Origin: Cyclospora cayetanensis
Taxonomy: Eukaryota; Apicomplexa; Conoidasida; Eucoccidiorida; Eimeriidae
NCBI RefSeq assembly: GCF_002999335.1
Contig: NW_020312325.1
Span: 124,001-188,000, forward strand
Direction of reading: 5' to 3'
DNA length: 64,000 nucleotides
Shown here: positions 43,295-55,189 of the stretch, piece by piece
Position numbering within the stretch: the stretch's first letter is position 1
Layout of the letters: every line of letters begins with the position of its first letter
Translations under genes and position numbers: made by a program
The notes under the pieces: model-generated
Database searches by the model: none
Seen by the model: the letters and a program-made list of their open reading frames with translations, nothing else
What the model was told of the DNA's origin: nothing

Positions 43295-45756
43295 ATGCAG
43301 GCTGCGGAGGCTGTCACCACCCAGGGCCCCTGCACAGCCATGGCGTTCGACGCCTCGCACGAGGTGCTACATGAGCATGCAGATGCGGAAGAAAGCGAGC
43401 CGAGTCAAGGCATTTTGCGGCAGCAGCAGGCAGAGGGTTCGCTAAAAGGAGAGTCTACAGCGGCAGCCGATAGGGCTGCGGAGGGAGAGACTGAAGCAGG
43501 AGAGGAAGGGAAGGAGGAGGAGGGTTCTGAGAGCGACGCTGACAGCGACTGCGAGGATGCAGCCACAGCCGAGTCCGACAAACGTAAGCCATCCCGATTC
43601 TCCGAGCTGTTTCCGATACGTTTCCTCCATGCTGCCTGTCGTCTAGTGTGACGTTGGTGTGTGGCCTCTTCCCTTGCAGTGCTTGGCCTTTGCAATTCGA
43701 GCATCCGGGGCACTTATCGGCTAGCCAGCGGTGGTGTGCTGTTGTTTCTCTCAGTTGCCGCTCTGGATGCCGCGGCTGTCTTCGCCTTGGGCAAAGCCGC
43801 CTTCAAGCAGCATGAGTTTGCAAAGGCCGCTGACCTCTTCTCGAGGGCTGTAGAGAAGCAGTGAGGCTTTACTGTGTAAAAAGCGGCGAAAAATTCAAGA
43901 CACAGCCGGAGAACGGGAGGGAGGGAGAGGCCGCCTGGCAATTGTCGTCTAGACATGCCTGAGCTCCTACGATGTCGACCACTGCAGACTACCCAAGCCG
44001 CCGTAGTTGCCACCATAGTCTGGTGTTTGCACTATTGTGGATTCGCATGCAGGCTTTCCGATACTGGTTGCTCCGAGTTAGACCCGTGCATGGGCGTGTT
44101 TTATCTTTGGTTCGGTGATGCCCTCCTCTCCAAAGAAGAATCAACAGAAGACATGCTTGCACAGCTTCCCCAAGGTAGAGCCACCGCAGACTGCTTAAGA
44201 GTGTTCAGGGTTTGAAAAGTGTGTTCAAATGGCTCATGAAGATTTGTGAGATCAGGCCGGCAAATTTTCATTTTTTTGGCCTGCTTTTTGTTTGTAGCGG
44301 CCGCAGCACAGCCTGATAGTGCAGGTGTTAGTGGCTCCCAAAGCAGTAGCGCAAGCAGCGGGAGCACAGAGCAGAAGGAGGGTGTAGATACACCCGATGA
44401 CGAACTGGCTTTCCAAATGTTCGAACTTGCGAAGAAGTGCCTCGCCAACAAGCTCAACTACACGAGTCCTACTGAAGCAGCTGATGGATCAAAGGCAGCG
44501 GCAGTGCAGGAAGCGACGCGCGTATTGGACAGAAAAGAAGTTGTCGAAGCCGCAACAGATCTTTCGTTTGCGTGTTTGCGCCTCGGAGACTTGCAGTTGA
44601 TGAACAGCAGGTTTCAGGATGCAACGCAAGTAGGCTGGGCAGCCTCAAATTCCAGAGGGCGAAAGCTGCAACGTGATCCGTTACCATCTGCCGCAGGCTG
44701 CTGCTGCTGTCGCATACTGCCTCCATGGAAAACACAGGATTTTGGGAACTGCATTCACGGCGTGCTAATGATGCGTTTCAGGATTACGGGGAAGCAGTTG
44801 CAGTGCGTCGAGCATTCAACTTGGGAGAGGCCGGCTTACTAGCTCCAAGTATTTCGCTTGCGCAGTCTGTCTTCTTCTCTGGAGATACCACTAAGGCACT
44901 GACCCTTTTCAAAGTAAGACATTTCCTTGAACCCTCACTCATGGAGCCTTGATGCTTCTTCTGTTACGCTTGAGAGTGGCAGTTCTGAGCGGAGCTGCTG
45001 TTTTCATGCGGCTGGCTGAAAAAAAGCGCCGATGGGGTGCTGCGTTGATCGCCCCCCGCCGCTACGCATGAAGCTGTGTACTGACACCTGAACTAGTGGC
45101 CGCCTTTGCTATATATTCCCAAAGTGGAGGGAGCGTTGCCGTTATCTTGTTTTTCCTGCAACACGATTGCTTCCTCCCACTCTTCATGGCGCCTCTTCCT
45201 GCTGAAGCCGTTGCGCCGGGTGTACGTCCACCTGCTGCTGCAGGAGTGTGAAGCGCTTGCGGTTCGCATACGGGAGGGCCTGCTGCCACTGCCTCAAGGA
45301 ACCTCGCTCAAGGCAGTTTCGGATACCGCAGAAGACCTTGCGATTCAAATTGCTGACATAGAGCAGCAGCAAGGGCAGCAGCAAAAAAAAGCTCCTGGGA
45401 GTCAGTGCGAAGCGAAGAACTTGATACCAAGTACCACATCCTCCTTTGATGCCCCAGTTCTTGCATGCAAAGACCATGTGAGGCGCATTGCCGTTTCTCC
45501 CGCAAGGGGTGCCCCTGAAGGCTTACAGGAACTAGAGGGGCACACACCCAAGAAGCGGAGGATCGATCTCAGGGCACTCCCAAGGCAGACGCCACAGCAA
45601 ATCACTACTACACAAGGAGAGAAGAGCGCGCAAGCGCCTCCTGCAACTGCTGCAGAGCCGGCATCAGCAGCAGCAGCAGCAGCGCCTCTTACAGCTGCAT
45701 GCACCGATGCGCGTGACGAGAGCAAAGCCAAAGGAAGCGACAGCAGCAGCAGCTAG
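43295..45756 (+). CDS. NASP-type (SHNi-TPR) histone chaperone
   Basis: Six exons: 43295-43583, 43755-43860, 44053-44174, 44298-44629, 44782-44913 and 45244-45756; GT-AG introns; 497 residues. An acidic region rich in Glu and Asp (about 55-95) is followed by TPR-like units. These are ALGKAAFKQHEFAKAADLFS, then CSELDPCMGVFYLWFGDALL, then DDELAFQMFELAKKCLANKL, ATDLSFACLRLGDLQLMNSR and SLAQSVFFSGDTTKALTLF. The order (TPR1, interrupted TPR2 with acidic/Ser insert, TPR3, TPR4, then a basic tail) is that of NASP/N1-N2/Hif1/Sim3, which bind H3 or H3-H4 in the nucleus and pass them to assembly factors. The C-terminal VRIREGLLPLPQ resembles the capping helix, and the basic TPKKRRIDLRAL suits a nuclear signal. 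The chaperone family call is based on pattern, not a search. Ala and Ser runs near the end come from CAG repeats. Confidence 0.8.
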
Positions 45757-46393
45757 AGCCTTAGATAGGTTGAAACCACTCATAGAGCTTTTAAAAAAGT
45801 CTCTATAAAAGGCCGTTTTTGCAGTCAGTAGCCTATAGGTGTTTAAAGCATGCATGTCTGCGGGGTTCCTCGAGGCAGAGGAATTCATTGAACTTTTGAC
45901 TCCTTCCTTTCCCTTCAAGTTGAGGCAGGAGAGGGCACGGGTAGCCTACAATGCATAGCAGTTTCACCAAGCGGAGATGGCGCTTCAATATGCCGTTGGC
46001 TGTGTGTGGCGAGAGTGAAGCGCCTGGTTGCAGAGACAAGGGAAGGATCGGCACAGATCTGCCGGAGTCATCTTCACCCTGCAGGGGGGGAAAGGGCCCT
46101 GCTCCTTGACAGCCCTAAACCCTTCATGTGTACCCTTACAAGGCCTCTAGCACTCACGATGGCAAAATGGTGTGCTTGAAGCAATAAAAAATTATTAGGG
46201 CAATGGGGAGTCCCTTTCTTTAGACAGAAAAGCGACCCCACGGTTTCCATGGCTCACAGACCGCCACGCGGGAGTGCTCTGTTGGGCATGATAGATATAC
46301 ATACATACATATATGCAAGCAGCTGCCACGACATGCATGTGCATTCTTATCGAGGTAGAGCCCTTGTATCTGTTTCAAGAAAATACATATCGC
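45757..46393. other. Convergent 3' intergenic space
   Basis: Separates the ends of the NASP-like gene (+) and the P5CDH gene (-). No gene is seen. Both 3' untranslated regions must lie here. Confidence 0.6.
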
Positions 46394-49300
46394 CTAAGAG
46401 GGCGGTGGCACTTGCCAGCCCTGCGCAATGGGCCCATTGTCCATGATGATTTCCCTGAGGCGAAAACGCAGCTCCAGCCCGCATGCGGGGTTAAGCTCAG
46501 TCGACTACCCCATGAGCAGAATACTGCGCAGGTATATACATGGACGGCAATAATCGCTTTCGTTAAGGGAATTATGGGGCGGCTCAGCGAGCTGGCTGGA
46601 AAAAAAAAACGTAAAACTTGCCGGTGGCAGGTCCATGTGCTTCTGATGGCTTGCGGAGTGCCAATTGACGCAGCCCTTGGATCTCCTGCGGGTCCAAAAA
46701 AGTGGTTCTGAGGGGCCCCCGTCGTACGGGCTCTGATGCCTGCGTATGTAGTGCCATTGAGCGAAACACCGAGGAAGCGATTGAGCGTCTCGGGGTTCCT
46801 CGACACCACAGCGGCCGTTAGGTGGTGTGAAATGCTTTCCATGAGGGCAACCAGCGCATCCTCGTCCCCGTCTCCCCACTCCACTACTACCTGAAAGTCG
46901 TACGCCCCATCAGCAGCACGCGTCGCAGTGGGCGCGTCGAATCGAACCGGCAGCACAAATGCCGCACATGCAGGCAGACAGGATGTGTCGGGCAGACACA
47001 CGACGGAGGGGCCAGAACTTGGGCGGTTGCTCAACTCAAAGAGAAAGCAGCACCCCAAAAGCTTAACACACAATCTTGTATTGCACCAGTAGGCTAATAT
47101 GTACTTCGGCAGATGCGACGGATCAAGTATGCGGCATCCAACACAGCACGGAGATAGTGCACCAAACCCTTTCCCTTCCCAGAGAGAGATGATAGGGAAC
47201 CTCGTGGAGAAGCGTAGCACTCGATACAGAACAAAAGCATGCGCCCAAATAAATCAATACACATATATAAATATATATATTGTAAATACACATACATGCA
47301 CATCTATCATGAAGTATCCCTCTTCGTGCGTTGAGAGCCGTCTTCCTACAGGCGAAGGGCCCCGATAAAATACCCTTTCAACATGTCCACATGCGGCATC
47401 GCCGTCCGTCTGCCTCCAACCGACAGGGGGCGCTAATCTCTCCGCTAGACAGCCTTTCAGAGACTCCTACGATGGCTGCATTAACGCTGCTCCGACGGGA
47501 AATCAGCAGGGGCAAGAGCCACACGGCCCTGTTACTTGTTACATTTACCTGAAGAGGTCCAAAGATCTCCGTCGTGGCTAGCACCCTTGCAGCTGGATCT
47601 TTTAGCAGCAACTGCAGGGGCAGCCGCACGGCAGTCGGTTGGTATAGGCCAAAGGCAGGGGGCACTGCAGTGCCAGAAATACTTGAGCCTCCGAACAGCA
47701 AGGACGCCCCTTCCAGATTTAGCAGCGCCTGGAAACAAAGCAGCGCGAAGGGTTCCACTTTTCGCGCTTGATAGTGACAGCAATATCCCCCTCCGCTACG
47801 ATTCTGCAATGCAGACACGTCAAAATTCTGGCCCCCAGGCTCCGAAAAGCTCTGCTTGCGAAACACATTTGCCACCTTTGAGCTTATACTAAACAGCAAA
47901 GCCCCTTATCGGACATCGATGTGTCGCTGTATCTCCTCGTTGGTGTGCGAGAGGAGGGGGGAGATGGTGAGATCGTCAACGGAACGCCGCGAGGCCAGAG
48001 CCTTAATTCGGTCTAAGAATCCTGCCGACACCCAGTTGCGGTGTATGAGCAGAAGCGACTGCGCTGAGCACTTCTGCCCTGAAGCACACACCAATGCATG
48101 CACAGAAAACGCTGCCAAATACTGCCTACCAACCCGCATGCGAAATAACCTCCACCCTATGCCGCCTCCACACCGTCACGTGCACCATGCCCCTAACGGA
48201 CCAGAGAGCGCATACGCATCCTGATCTGACTGCCAGGCAACATAGTCAACATCCTCCTGCCGAACATCGCCGCAAAGGATCTTCCAGTTGAAGCCAGCAT
48301 CTTCAATTCGCACGCGGCCTTCCATCAAATGAGACAGCTTCTGCGCCACCTCACAGCTCCCTAAGACGCAGCCAAACCGTCCTTTTGCACACACACACAC
48401 AGACTGGCAAAAGCCACGGCCAAAGCAGCGCCAAACGCAAGCCGCTTCGACATCATTCGCGTCAAATATCTCACACACTAGCACCACACGCCGCTAAAGC
48501 CAGCCACACCCAGAACAGGAGACGTCGCCACAGCGGCAAGCAGACGTTTCTGCCATCGGCAGGAAGCGTAATCGAAGGCGCGGATAGAGCACAGCAGGGC
48601 ATGCGGAGCAGCGAGAATCCGGAGAAAAGAATCAGCATGAAAAGATCATCATCACCTTACCCGTAAACTGAACTAGTCGCACGGGGCTTTTTTCTAACAG
48701 CTGGGAGACAACCGGTCCTCTTGCACTGATCAAGTCCATGTCTTCCAACGGCATTCCACAGTAATGCAGAAATCTGCAACGCAGCGCAACCACCGGCTGC
48801 AGATGCTGTAGCAATTAATTGCCTCCTCTATGTGGACGTACAGGCACACATGCTAAAGGAAGCCCTCCACTGCAAGCTGGTTACGATAAGCGCGATTTCT
48901 GCGGAGCAAGCATCTTCTGAAGGCTTCTCCCACGGTAACTCTGTGTAAAGGGCTGCTGCTGCTACAATGTGCTGCTGCTGCTCCAAGCAGCTTTCTGTGC
49001 TCCAAGCAGCTCATGCCCGTGCTTTCTTTCTCGCAAGGCGGAAGCAGGCAGCCTGTGGAGCCTCCGAAAGAAGCGTAGTTCTCTCCAATTGGCTTTGCGT
49101 GTGGGAGGCAGAAGAAGATGGTGCTTCACCTGATGAACTGCTCCAAAGGGAGGCCTTGCCCTGCTTCGGCCTTGACGAGAGGCTTGTTCCCAGCAAACAA
49201 AGCTCCCATCATCTGAGCATGCAACAGAATCACCGTCAGCAACCTAAGTTGCGGCAGCCAGGCAGGAGGACTGCGGAGTCAACAACAGCACGCTACGACG

Positions 49301-51956
49301 ACGAAACGACAACAGCGGAGGCTACTGCAGCGGCGGGAAAAGAGGTGTAAGCGCTTGCCTGCATGACTGGAATTTCCAGAGGGAAGTTGAAAGGCGCAAT
49401 GATAGCGACTGGACCGAAAGGCCACCTGCAACAACAGCAACAGCAACCATGCCGGCACCAACAGCCCTTCCTAGCAGCAAGGAGATTCCCAGTTGCAGCA
49501 CAGACAGTCCCTTCAGCAGAACGCGAGGCACCGCGCAGGCGCTGTCGCTCGCCATGGCAGCAAGTCCGAAAGGAGAGTCAGTTGGAGACAGACACGCGCA
49601 GCACCCCAGCCAATCTGTGGAAAGCATTTTTTCCTCTTCGGCGAGACACCTGACCAGCAGGCGTTACGTGCATTTGCCGCTGCTGCTGTTGATAACGTGC
49701 CTGTACGACTGGCTTTGCTGGCCTTGGTGATCTCCCGAGACGAAGGATCCGCGGAAGCAGAAACGGACGTTATCGCCACTGAAATTCTCGAAGAATGCGC
49801 GCAGCACCCGCATCTCCCCTTCAGCCTGCGAAGACACCGAGCGGCAAAGACAAGACAAGGGGCCAGTCACCGTCCACGAAGACCACTTTTCCTGCATTTT
49901 GCAGCCCACAGCGGCTGGCAGCTGATCTCTTTGGGTTACAAGACAGCGCAGCGCAAAAAGAACCCTCGAACGAGCACGGCGTGCCATCTCAACTGTCTGT
50001 ACACCTAAATTTGCGTGTATACACGCGGCGGGGGGACGAAGACTGCCAGCAGCGCAGGCCCTTACCTGTGCTTTGCTCTTCGGCATGGTCATCTGAATGC
50101 AAGAGACGAAGAAAGAAAAGACTTCCTGGTCGTGCAACAACGCAGCAGCTCTCTGGCAGATTTCTCCGTAAAGAAGATAGCGATTCACTGCCTTTAGCGG
50201 ATTGTGGAGGCCAGACTTTGAGCAGCGCGAAAGCGAGGCTATAAATGGCTCCAATTCATCAGGCTACACGCAAACAGACACAGAGGCAGAAGCAGCACGA
50301 AAGGGGCTGGCTGTTAGCGCGAACAAGGCCAGGGGGGGAGGGAAGAAAAGCTCACGCGGAACCTCCACCATACCAAGAGATGATACCACCAAGAGCCATA
50401 TGCATAACACACACATATTCACGGAGGCATGGCGCTTTATACGCATGCATGCGCACAGGTGTGCGCACAGGGGACCACGTCAAAAAGTTTAAGCCCCATC
50501 CCCATGCCCACATACAGGTGCATGCATGCACTTGCATGCAGTTCTGAATCCCCACATGCTGGAAACGCGAAAAGTGGGAACAAAAGCCAAGGAGAGGAGA
50601 GAAGAGAGGGGCACTTGCCCCGCCCAAGAGCGAGGCTCAGGAAAAGGAGTCTTGCCAGCATGAAGCGACTTGTGTGTGCAACAGTGGGGAGGGTGGGGGC
50701 TGCTGGAAGGTGACGTAGGGGAAAGGAGTTCATCAAAAACACGATAATGCATGATGGCCATACATACGCATGCCGCACAGCAGCCACGACCATATCACCC
50801 ACCCAAACCCACAAAAGGAAGCAAAAAAACAAGCACACACTCAGAGGAAACGAAAACAGGTGAGAAAGCAGAGGAGCACAGAAAAAACAAATGTACGTGT
50901 ACAGAAGGCGGTCTGCGCATAGTGTGTGTGTAAGTGTATATAATATATATATATAATTCATGCACGCACATACACATTAACACTTTTACACATTCATGTA
51001 TACATACACACATACCTATGCACATCTACATATACATGCATACACACATATAGACATATACATTTGTACACATATATACACCTAGAGACACACATGCCTA
51101 TACACATGCACACGTCTTCATTACATATCCATATTACGCATATCGACATTTACATATGCAAACATATTACAAAGATACACATTTGCATACATATATAGAG
51201 AGGTTGCATGCATATATATATAGGCCTCAATACATACACGTGTACATCTCCACATACATGAGTAGCGAGTTGCGCCAAATAGTGGGGTAGCAAGCCCCAT
51301 GCAACGGCACGACGAACAGCATGCAAAGCGAGGAAGGGGCACCCTAAGTAGGGGGTGGCACAGAGGCGACTTGAGTTGAATTTTGGCAGAGTCTGATCAT
51401 CGAGTCTGATAGGGGGACGGGAAGGGAGCGCCCTCCACAAAGGGAGTGGCGAGAGGCTTAGAGGTTTGGTGTGTGTGTGTGTGTTTCGGGTGCTTCTCGC
51501 ATTGCTAGATACCTGTGTATGCGGCGCGTGAGCCAAGACAGTTCCGTTTAGGGGGTTAATGACGTCGTATGTTTTTCTGGCAGAAGCCCAGCGGCCGCCT
51601 ACGAGATTCTGGAGAGTGTGAGGGCGCGAACCTGAAGCAGCGCCGTCGAAATCGAGGTTGCTAAATGCCGAAACGGAGCTGTTTTTGCCGCTATGGAAGA
51701 GGCGGGAGAAGAGGCAAGAGCTGCCAAGGCCGGACAGACACCCCTCTGGCAAGCGCTGCAATCGGCTTGCTGCCGCCGCATCTGCAGCGAGTTGCTTTGA
51801 GGCTACCGGTGTGGCGATCCTGAATGGGGATTTTGAGGCAGATGCAAGTGTCGATACACTGTGCAGAGCAGCGGCAGCAACGCCATCGCTGGAAGGAGGC
51901 CTAAGGTGCCGCAGCGCAGCGGCAGCCTGCGAACGGATTAGCGACGTCAGCGCCAT
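46394..51956 (-). CDS. Delta-1-pyrroline-5-carboxylate dehydrogenase, ALDH12 type, mitochondrial
   Basis: Eleven exons, minus strand: 51956-51513, 50263-50066, 49825-49701, 49425-49359, 49212-49130, 48773-48661, 48360-48202, 48078-47915, 47728-47549, 46890-46622 and 46454-46394; 620 residues, all phases agree. The enzyme oxidises glutamate semialdehyde/P5C to glutamate with NAD+, the last step of proline breakdown in mitochondria. It follows the plant ALDH12 pattern throughout: KSGLHNPLKAVNRYLLYG, FFENFSGDNVRF, WPFGPVAIIAPFNFPLEIP, MMGALFAGNKPLVKAE, FLHYCGMPLEDMDLIS, RIEDAGFNWK, SGQKCSAQ (catalytic Cys, about C400), TTEIFGPLQ, NGTTYAGIRARTTGAPQNHF, FGPAGDPRAASIGTPQAI and GPIAQGWQVPPPS. The first 90 residues (MALTSLIRSQAAAALRHLR...) are basic/Ala/Ser-rich, like a mitochondrial presequence. 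Three introns (3, 4 and 10) need GC donors. Confidence 0.95.
50925..51250. repeat. ACAT/ATAC/TATA-rich microsatellite cluster in P5CDH intron 1
   Basis: Repeated ACATACAC, TATATA and CACATA steps fill much of the 1.25-kb first intron (50,264-51,512). A pure GT run follows at about 51,471-51,483. Spurious frames over this tract are not genes. Confidence 0.85.
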
Positions 51957-52479
51957 CTGCCTCGGTTACTCCACGAGCCCAGATTGTCGTTGTCAATGCA
52001 TGCAGAAATCAAAGAAGCTGAACACAGAGAAGACTGAAAGGCTTGAGACGCGCGCAGTGCCAGACGGCAGCTCTCACCGTCTCCCTGCGGCTCCAGTGTA
52101 CGTCCACCCAGCCTCATTGCCGGGGGGCCCCCCTCCCTCCGTCCCCGTATGAGGAAGTGGGAAGTGTCGAGTCTTGGGGTTGAAAGTATTATGTACATAG
52201 CAATGCGCGTCTCGAGCATGCATTTTAAAGGCAAATCTTGTCGTATTGTGTCGATTTGGGGGTTTTACGCGACTGTTTCTTCCCACGTATTTCAGGCTTC
52301 ATGGAAGCAAGAGCGCTCGCGCTGCGGACGGAGGGTGGAAGAGCCATGAGAGATCGACCTCTTGGGCTTCTGCAATGAAATTCAGCACTTCTTCGCTTCT
52401 CGGCTGAACGCACAGCCTGAAAATCTTCACCGAGCGATCGGCTGACCACTACAGTTGAACTGGTGCAGACCGCAGCGAG
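51957..52479. promoter_or_regulatory. Divergent promoter region
   Basis: Short space between the start of P5CDH (minus strand) and the first long frame of the membrane-protein gene (plus strand). Both genes must start from here. I see no recognisable core element, and coccidian promoters usually lack an obvious TATA box. A GGGGGGCCCCCC palindrome lies near 52,122. Confidence 0.4.
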
Positions 52480-55181
52480 ATGTACAACCGCATGCACCAG
52501 AAAGCCTTCCCGTGCACTCGCTGCGGGGCCCTTCTGCTGCTGCTGCAGCCCCTCCGAAGGTCTCATAGTGCTGCATGTGCTTCCCTCGCTGCTAGCGTGA
52601 CAGTGGCGGCAGCCTCGAGCGCAACAAGTCCTCACGACTGTGGTGCAATAACCCTTACCTGCTCGACGCCAACCCCAGCAAGAAGGCGTGATCGCCAGCA
52701 GAAAGCCTTGGGATATGCAGCAGCAGAACAAAGCAGTATTATGCCAGCAAGAGCAGGAGCATCAAGAGCAACAGCAGCAAGAGCAACAGCAGCAAGAGCA
52801 ACAGCATCAGCAGCATCAAGAGCAACAGCAGCATCAAGAGCAGCATCGCACAGCAGCGCCTTTCAGGAATGTTTCTTTCGCCCCTCTTTTCTTGGAGCCT
52901 ATCAGCCGTTGTTGCAGCTGCAAGTTCCGAGTCTCAGCGGCAGCTGTAGATACAGCTTTAGCACGAGCACTGCAGCAGCCTGCCACAGACAGCCGTCTCC
53001 CTGGTTACTTCTTGCGATCCAGCTGCTCCCCCCAACAGCTTCTTCCATCCTCGCTGCTGCCGCTGCCTTGCCGCGAACGCGCTTGCTGGGGGTCCAAGAA
53101 GCCGCTGCAGCAACTGTGCCCCCCACTTCTGATCGTTCTACGGTGAATAGGACGGATTCAGACTGGCTTAAACTGCTGCAGCAACAGCAGCAGGCGCTGC
53201 GCTGCCGCATGCTCACGGAGCAGCAGCGGCAGACACAACAACGGTCTCAGCAGCGTCAGCTTTCGGGGGGGGGAGAGCACGCTCTTCCCCTGCTGCAGCA
53301 TTTGCAGCGGGAGTTGCAGAATCGGCAGCTTCGAGAGGACCCCCTCCAGCGAGCGCCTCCAAAGCAGCAACGCTTCGTTGCGCAAGAGACATCCGCCAGT
53401 GCTCCATGGGTGTGCCTGAAGCTGTTGCTTTGGGGGCTGTGTGCTGCGTGCACCCGAGTGGCTTTTTCAGGCTGCATGCTGGTGCCTTCTTGGTGTCTGC
53501 GTAATTGAAAGCGCCGCGAGAAACCGCATTTACAACCCTGGTGTTCTTTCTGCTGCTGCTGCGGCGTGTAGAGGGTGCACGTCCGAATTCTTTGAGAGGT
53601 TTCAAACGGCTTTCACGTGTGTTCTCAGCAAATGTTTTTAGCGATGGCGTGCGCGCGATAACAATTGGCAGGCTTCTCATTCAAGGCTTTGCTGCTGGTG
53701 CTGCTTGCGAATTGACTGTCTCCTGCAGCAGGTCGCTCTTGGACAGTTTTGGCGCTCCGCCTACCAAAATGCCTTCTTCTATCCGCCTCTCCGCGTGCCG
53801 ATCTTCAGTGCCTGCCTGCTGCTCCTGCTGCTGCTGCTGCAGCTGCAGCAGCTGAGGCTTGCGGGTAATTTGGCGGATCCTGATGCGTACAACGACGCAG
53901 CAGCAGCAGCAGCAGCAGCTAGTGCCAGCAGCAGCAGCAGCAGCAGCAGCCACGGCGACAAAGCGACACGCGAAAGAAGAGGTAACACCAGCAGTAGCAG
54001 CAGCAGCAGTGAGCCAACAGCAGTAGCGACTGCATGCAGCAGCAAGACAGCTGCAGCTGCGGCTGCACTGGCTGCGGAGAACGCGGAAGCCCTCCTCCGC
54101 TTTCGCTCGCACTTCAGTGCCGCACCAGAAGACGTGCTGCTCGACTTTGGCGATGTCGACAGAATCAGCAACGGGAAGAAGCCTTACCCCCTGAGTCTCT
54201 TGGGGGCCCTCCTGCTGCCCTCTCTGCTGCCAGCAGAGGGGCCCCCTTTGGGGACTGGCCTAAAGCATGCGGCCTTTGGGGCTGCATGCGTTTTTTCAGA
54301 GCTGCAGTACGGGGCTTTCGCCGCAGCCGCCCTTGCAGCAGCAGCGGCAGCAGCCAGCACAGCGACAGCGTTGCTGCTGCAGCGGCTTTGTCACGGGGAG
54401 CACGCAGAGACGCCAGTGGTAGGCACTGGTGGAGGAGCCTTCATAGCCTTGGCAGCAGCTGCTGCGCTGTCTCGCGAGAAAAACTTTGCAGCGGCAGTCC
54501 ATGCGACTGCCGCTGCAAAGACACCTGCGCTTCTGCCGCAAGTGCCGCTGGCTGCAGCGCTTCTGCTGGCTCCCTTAGTGGTTGATGTGCTGATCAGGCT
54601 AGAAAGCTTCTGCGCCTGTCTTCGTGGGCTCCCAGCACTGCAGCAAGATCAGCAGCAAAGACAGCGGCTGCTGTGGGGGCATGTGCTGCAAGCCGAGGGA
54701 CTGGCGGCTGCGGCTACGGGAGCGAAGCAGCAGCATCGCATTGCAGATGCAAAACAACTGCATGCGCTGGCACTGCAACACCAGGTAGGACGCAGCGTTT
54801 GTTTTTCCGCTCCTGGTATTCAGGGAGTGCTTCGTCTGCTGTGTATTCACGCCTTGCACAGTACCCTTCTAGCAGAGCAGGCTGAAAGACTCTTGGCTCC
54901 GCGCCCAGTACTCCTTCCACTACGCTTTTTCTGCGAGAGGCTGTTGTGCTTGGCTGTTGGTGCAGGAAAGTGCAAAGGCGCTGGAGGGGGAAGCAGGCAT
55001 CGATCTATGCGACTGGGCGGTGCTTGGTGATGCTCTCGTGATGCTGCTTGTGGCAGCAGCAGCAGCTGCCCGCTGTCTTCCCAAGGGCGCAGCTATTGCA
55101 GCGGCAACGGCTGCTGCAGCAGCCGTTGCCGCTGCAAATCACAAAAGACTTCTCACCTCATCTGAGGTCGCTGCAGCGTAG
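52480..55181 (+). CDS. Ala/Gln-rich multi-pass membrane protein, family uncertain
   Basis: The 3' part is clear: an exon 53729-54784 (acceptor tctcctgcag) spliced in phase 0 to 54966-55181, giving a 423-residue C-terminal part. It begins QVALGQFWRSAYQNAFFYPP and then a Leu-rich segment, a pattern that recalls the first membrane segments of Der1/rhomboid-like proteins (Q-WR----FFF-P). This is only a suggestion. A Ser/Ala run from CAG repeats follows, then hydrophobic stretches (PLSLLGALLLPSLLP, AAFGAACVF, GGGAFIALAAAAALS, LAAALLLAPLVVDVLIRL and a final Ala-rich segment). Upstream, a long frame 52480-53508 (ATG at 52,480; QQQQQ, TDSDWLKLLQQ and a hydrophobic CLKLLLWGLCAACTRVAFSG near its end) probably supplies the N-terminus, but I could not join it in frame, so the exons between 53.4 and 53.7 kb are unresolved. 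It could instead be two genes. Confidence 0.45.
52735..52850. repeat. Imperfect CAG/CAA/CAT trinucleotide run
   Basis: About 115 bases of AGCAACAGCAGCAAGAGCAA-type steps. All three plus-strand frames are open here, encoding Gln/Glu/His, Ala/Arg/Thr/Ser or Ser/Lys/Asn-type runs, so the frame cannot be decided from this part alone. Confidence 0.9.
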
Positions 55182-55189
55182 CACCCGTG

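Noticed and set aside
42980..43360. Minus-strand frame of 126 codons overlapping the NASP start
   Set aside because: No family resemblance, and it overlaps the well-supported first NASP exon on the other strand.
53779..54171. Minus-strand Ala/Leu/Ser frames over the CAG runs
   Set aside because: Antisense to the membrane-protein exon and made of trinucleotide repeat translation.
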